A stretch of DNA of 41,814 nt, taken from NCBI GenBank assembly GCA_031835245.1, contig JAVKOQ010000410.1:1-41814 (forward strand), read 5' to 3'. The notes below the pieces were generated by a model. It was not told the origin of the DNA. It made no database searches and saw nothing but the letters and a program-made list of their open reading frames with translations. A program made the translations under genes and the position numbers. This stretch comes from Balamuthia mandrillaris. Lineage: Eukaryota; Discosea; Longamoebia; Balamuthiidae. Below, piece by piece: positions 38,582 to 41,814 of this stretch (the first letter of the stretch is position 1; every line of letters begins with the position of its first letter).

Positions 38582-41196
38582 CTACGGTAACGTCTCTTTG
38601 GATGAAGAAAGCGAAGTGGATGAAGATGATGTCGACGAAGAGGAAGAAAGAGGAGGCGAAGAGGCAGGAGAAGAAGCAAGAGGAGTAGGTTTGCATAAAA
38701 CCGGTCCTCGTTTCGAAGGCGATGTCAAAGAGGGAGAACCCGGCGAAAGGGAAGATGACGAAGAAGAAGAGGGGCTGCGCGAAGACCTACTGTTGTTGCT
38801 CGGCACGAAAGGACTGCTTGAGATTGCCATTTTCACAACAGGACCATCGGGATTGAACAACAGAGAAGATGGATTCGTCATATTCGTCGAAGAAGCAGAA
38901 GAGGAAGAGGAAGATGAAGAAGGAGGTGATGCGAGACTATTATGAAAGAGAGCACCTCCGCCGTTCATCCCTGCAAATGGCTGCGGCGGAAGTATCGAAG
39001 TAGACGTAGTAGGGGATATAGAAGAGGAAGCAGAGAGTATTTGAGGAGCGAGAGAAGCAGGCCCTCCGCCTTTGAAAAGAGGACTTGCAAAATTTGGCAT
39101 CATGCGAGCCATCTCTCCAAAGTGTTGTTGTTGTTGAAGTTGCTGAAGTTGTTGCTGTTGTTGCATTTGTTGTTGTAGTTGTTGCTGTAATTGTAATTGC
39201 TGCTGTTGTTGTTGAAGTTGCTGTAGGTGAATGTAATGTGCTGGATTTTGTTTGGAAAGCTGCAGGTGAGAGCGGCTGTGGTTCTGTCGCTCGTTCTCGA
39301 GGGTGAGCATCACCTGCAGAGTCTTTTTAAGGGATTGCAGCTCTCTCTTTTGGGCGCTGACTTTCTCTTGTAGCCTATCGAGCTTCTTGTCTCGCTGTTT
39401 GTCTCGATAGAGCAGGTTCTTGACTAAAGCTCTTAAAGTGTGCCTAAGTGGACTTTCCTGATCGCTACCTTCTCCCTCCGACTCTTCTTCTTCTGATGAT
39501 GGTGGATCGTCTGATGACTCTTCCGACTTTTCTTCTTCTGCTTCCGCGTCGTCAAGTGATGACTTGTTCTTGTTGTTCTTAATTGACTCTTGGGCTTCAT
39601 TTTCGGAGCTTGGATAGTATTCGTCCTCTTCACTCATTTTCAGCCGCTTTTTCCGCTCTTCGGTGTTGCTTCCTTTTTTACGACGAGACGTTCGTCTCTT
39701 GGCCCCGACTCTGCTTGTGGGGAGGTCTTCTTCGTCTTCATCGTCGTCTTCTTCTACTTTTTGTTGTGATTTTGGAGGCCTACCAGCTTTTCCTTTTCTT
39801 CCTCCTCGTCCTCGGGTTGGAGTTGTTGTTGGTGTTGACGGTGTGTCGGAAAATCTCCGTGGTCTTCCTCTTGCTCGTTTTTCAGAAGCTTGTCGCTCAG
39901 TTGTTGAACGATCCTCTACATAAAAGTCTTCGTATTTCCTATTTCTTTTTCGATTTCTTCCCGTTCCATTTCCACTCACCGTATGTTCAACTTTCTTTTC
40001 AGGTGAAGGAGAATCGTTTGTCTCGTTTGCTGTAGAGGAAGAAACTTTCTCGCCCTTAGCATTATTTTTGTTGGTGCTGTTTTGAAGGGATGTGATTGTC
40101 GCGTTGCCTGCCAGCTTGGCGGAGTCATCGAGTATAAATATCTCATCCGAGAGGCTGATTTCTTTGGTTTGAGAAGACTCGCGACATAGAAATACAATGT
40201 CGTCCTCAGAAAGAGAGAAATCGGATTCCTCCTCTGCCGCTGTCTCTCTTCGCTTTTCAGCAGCCCTTCTCACATTTGGAACGTACATGTCCCCGTGTTC
40301 CTGGTTCTGTTCTGATCCCTCTTCTTGCGTGTCTTGCTCCTCGTCCTTGTTCTCCTCATTCATCTTATGCAACAAATTCTCTACTCTCATTTCGCTTTGA
40401 ACGCTGTTTGATGATCTCTGTTGTGGTCGGGCTTCAACTTTTCGTCGCGGCGGCCTACCGGGTCCCCTTCTCGCTTTTTCAACGAGTTCGCTCCTCTCGT
40501 CTTTCCCGTCTTCCTCTTCCTCGTCCACTTCCTCTTCCTCTTCCTCTTCCTCTTCTTCCTTTTCGTCTCCACTTTCTCCATTTTTTTCTGTTGATGAGAT
40601 CTGTTTGAGTTTATTTCTTCCGTTGCGAGGAGAGTATCCTCTAGCTGCCCATTCTTTTGATTTTTCTCGAAAGATGCGGCGGGCTCGCAGAGTCTTCAGA
40701 TTGTCTTGTTATAAAGTTCAAAAAAAAAAAAGAAAGAGAGTAAGTACAAGTGTGTAGAGAGCGGAGGAGAGGGAGAGAGAGAAACAGGCACAGACAGCAC
40801 AAGAGAGCAACACCAAGCACACACCAAAAAAAGTGAGAAACAAGAAGAAAACAACTTACGATAGTGGTTCATCCGCATATGTTTCATGATGTGTTGCCAC
40901 AGGTTATGCATGTTCGGCCCGCCCACCCGCTGCCGGCAGGTCGGGTAGATGCATCCAAACTTATCGTCAGCCCCACGCTTGGACAGCTGATAAAACTCTT
41001 TCTCTCGGCCCTTGACCTGCTCCAGGGTGAGGCCGTAGGTCGGGCTGGCAGGATCCTCCACCCCCACAGGGCCTTCCTGCTCTTCCTCCGTGGTCGGAAG
41101 CTCTCCTGCCAGAGAAGCATGCTCTACTGATGAGTCCAGGTCTGTCGTTGTGGGAGACTCCAGCCCAGGATGTGTAGTCGTCGTGGCCGTCTTCAT
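38582..41196 (-). CDS. C2H2 zinc-finger / AT-hook nuclear protein
   Basis: Exons 41196-40860 and 40704-38582 (donor GTAAGT) give 819 residues. Near residues 88-112 lies a zinc finger CIYPTC...WQHIMKHM (C-x4-C-x14-H-x3-H), followed by a basic stretch (LKTLRARRIFREKSKEWAAR). Three AT-hook cores follow: RRGPGRPPRR, KRARGRPRRF and KGKAGRPPKS, which bind the minor groove of A/T-rich DNA. The middle is acidic with basic NLS-like runs; a predicted coiled coil (RDKQRDKKLDRLQEKVSAQK) precedes a poly-Gln/Leu region and a long Ser/Pro-rich tail. The combination indicates a sequence-specific or architectural transcription factor. The first Met of the longer ORF (41304) is rejected because the added residues are hydrophobic and atypical. 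Confidence 0.88.
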
Positions 41197-41814
41197 CGAC
41201 AAAAAGTCTGTTTTTTTAAAGACGAAACGTTCAACGAAAAGAAATGTGTAGTGGAGGACAGAAAAAAAGGTAGTGTAGAAGGTACGTACTTTGGCGGCTG
41301 GCACCCAAGTAGCGGGAAGTGTTTCTGAACAAAGAAGAGAACCAAGAGGAGACCTCCAGACTTTTTTTTTCGGTTTTTTGTTTTTTTTTTGGGATGTTTG
41401 CTTTTTGTTTTACCTCCAAACAAAGGGTGATGACCCAAAGGATCCCCTGGAACAATGCGTTCTTATTCGAATGGGGGTGCGTTGGTTTTGTTTGTTTTTT
41501 TCCGAAGTTGACTGCCTCGCTTTCTCTCCTTTTTTTTTCTTTTTTTTTTAAACAAAAAAAAAACACCACCAAAACACCCTTGTGGGAGGGAGGGTTCTCT
41601 GACCCCTGGAAAAGAGCTAGATACCTGAAAGCCTGGCCTGAACCCTGAAAAATAAAGTTGTATCCAGTGGCGTTCCAGGAGTAATAAATAAAAAGAAAAA
41701 GGCAGCCAGCCAGCCAGCCAGACGGAAAAAAACCCGACCAAGAAAAGGCCGCAGGCCTGCGTTTCTTTTTTCGATGTGTGGATCCTCCCAAACAAATGCA
41801 CAGAGAGAAGATCG
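41197..41814. other. Right-edge region, no gene called
   Basis: This is the 5' flank of the zinc-finger gene. A long minus ORF (41791-41231) has no domain and mixes Phe, Lys and Trp without pattern, as expected of A/T homopolymer-rich DNA. On the plus strand AATAAA at 41651 and 41685 could be 3'-end signals of an unseen gene. A (CAGC)n repeat lies at 41702-41722. Confidence 0.5.

Noticed and set aside
41231-41791. 186-codon minus ORF at the right edge
   Set aside because: No domain, composition follows A/T homopolymers, and other frames are open over the same stretch.
1-41814. Transposons, LTR elements or viral insertions
   Set aside because: No transposase, integrase, reverse transcriptase, capsid gene or long terminal repeats were recognised on either strand. 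The hairpin at 21199-21340 is the only candidate relic.

Overview
This window looks like a compact nuclear genome segment of a free-living unicellular eukaryote, most plausibly an amoebozoan of the Acanthamoeba/Balamuthia type; the phylum is inference. Reasons: about 20 closely packed protein genes on both strands; many short GT-AG introns (mostly 50-330 nt) that are almost pure pyrimidine on the sense strand; standard stop codons; a eukaryotic gene set (mitochondrial Rieske protein, Tra2-type splicing factor, HAP40, phosphatidylserine synthase, GOLGA7/ERF4, SAP and C2H2 proteins) beside bacterial-type functions (PanC, an LpqC/PHB-depolymerase-like esterase fragment). No rRNA, tRNA, CRISPR or recognisable transposase was found.

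Layout. 1-5513 (-) is the 5' part of a giant coiled-coil gene running off the left edge. 6265-8202 (+) holds a Myb/SANT protein and a small heat-shock protein. 8355-9527 (-) is a helical protein of unknown function. 9845-12551 (+) holds a TPRA1-like seven-helix membrane protein and an acidic unknown protein. 12948-14001 (-) is a heavily glycosylated type I membrane protein. 15045-19403 (+) holds a 12-exon MFS transporter and a Nudix-like protein. 19445-20858 (-) is a SAP-domain protein. 20859-22503 is gene-poor, with a long perfect-looking hairpin and a weak small ORF. 22504-24831 (+) is a HAP40/F8A homologue. 24828-25440 (-) is an esterase remnant. 26074-29390 (-) holds GOLGA7/ERF4-like and Tra2-like genes. 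30346-32370 (+) is phosphatidylserine synthase. 32473-33601 (-) and 33794-34894 (+) are a divergent pair, a C1orf74-family protein and pantothenate synthetase. 34992-41196 (-) holds a Lys/Glu-rich protein, the Rieske protein and a zinc-finger/AT-hook protein.

The genes are mostly unrelated housekeeping functions, as expected of a eukaryotic neighbourhood; several recur in membrane biology (MFS carrier, TPRA1, PSS, ERF4-like palmitoylation cofactor) and in nuclear work (Tra2, SAP, Myb, zinc finger). The most interesting shared feature is regulatory: an 8-bp element TGTCGACA, with variants TGTCGTCA, TGTRGACA and TGACGTCA, occurs in pairs just upstream of at least seven genes and hardly elsewhere. 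Seven exact TGTCGACA copies are present where about 0.6 is expected by chance. Other notable points are very degenerate 5' splice sites, one likely GC-AG intron, a 27-nt microexon, sense-strand (CT)n tracts in introns, and a 34-bp-arm hairpin.
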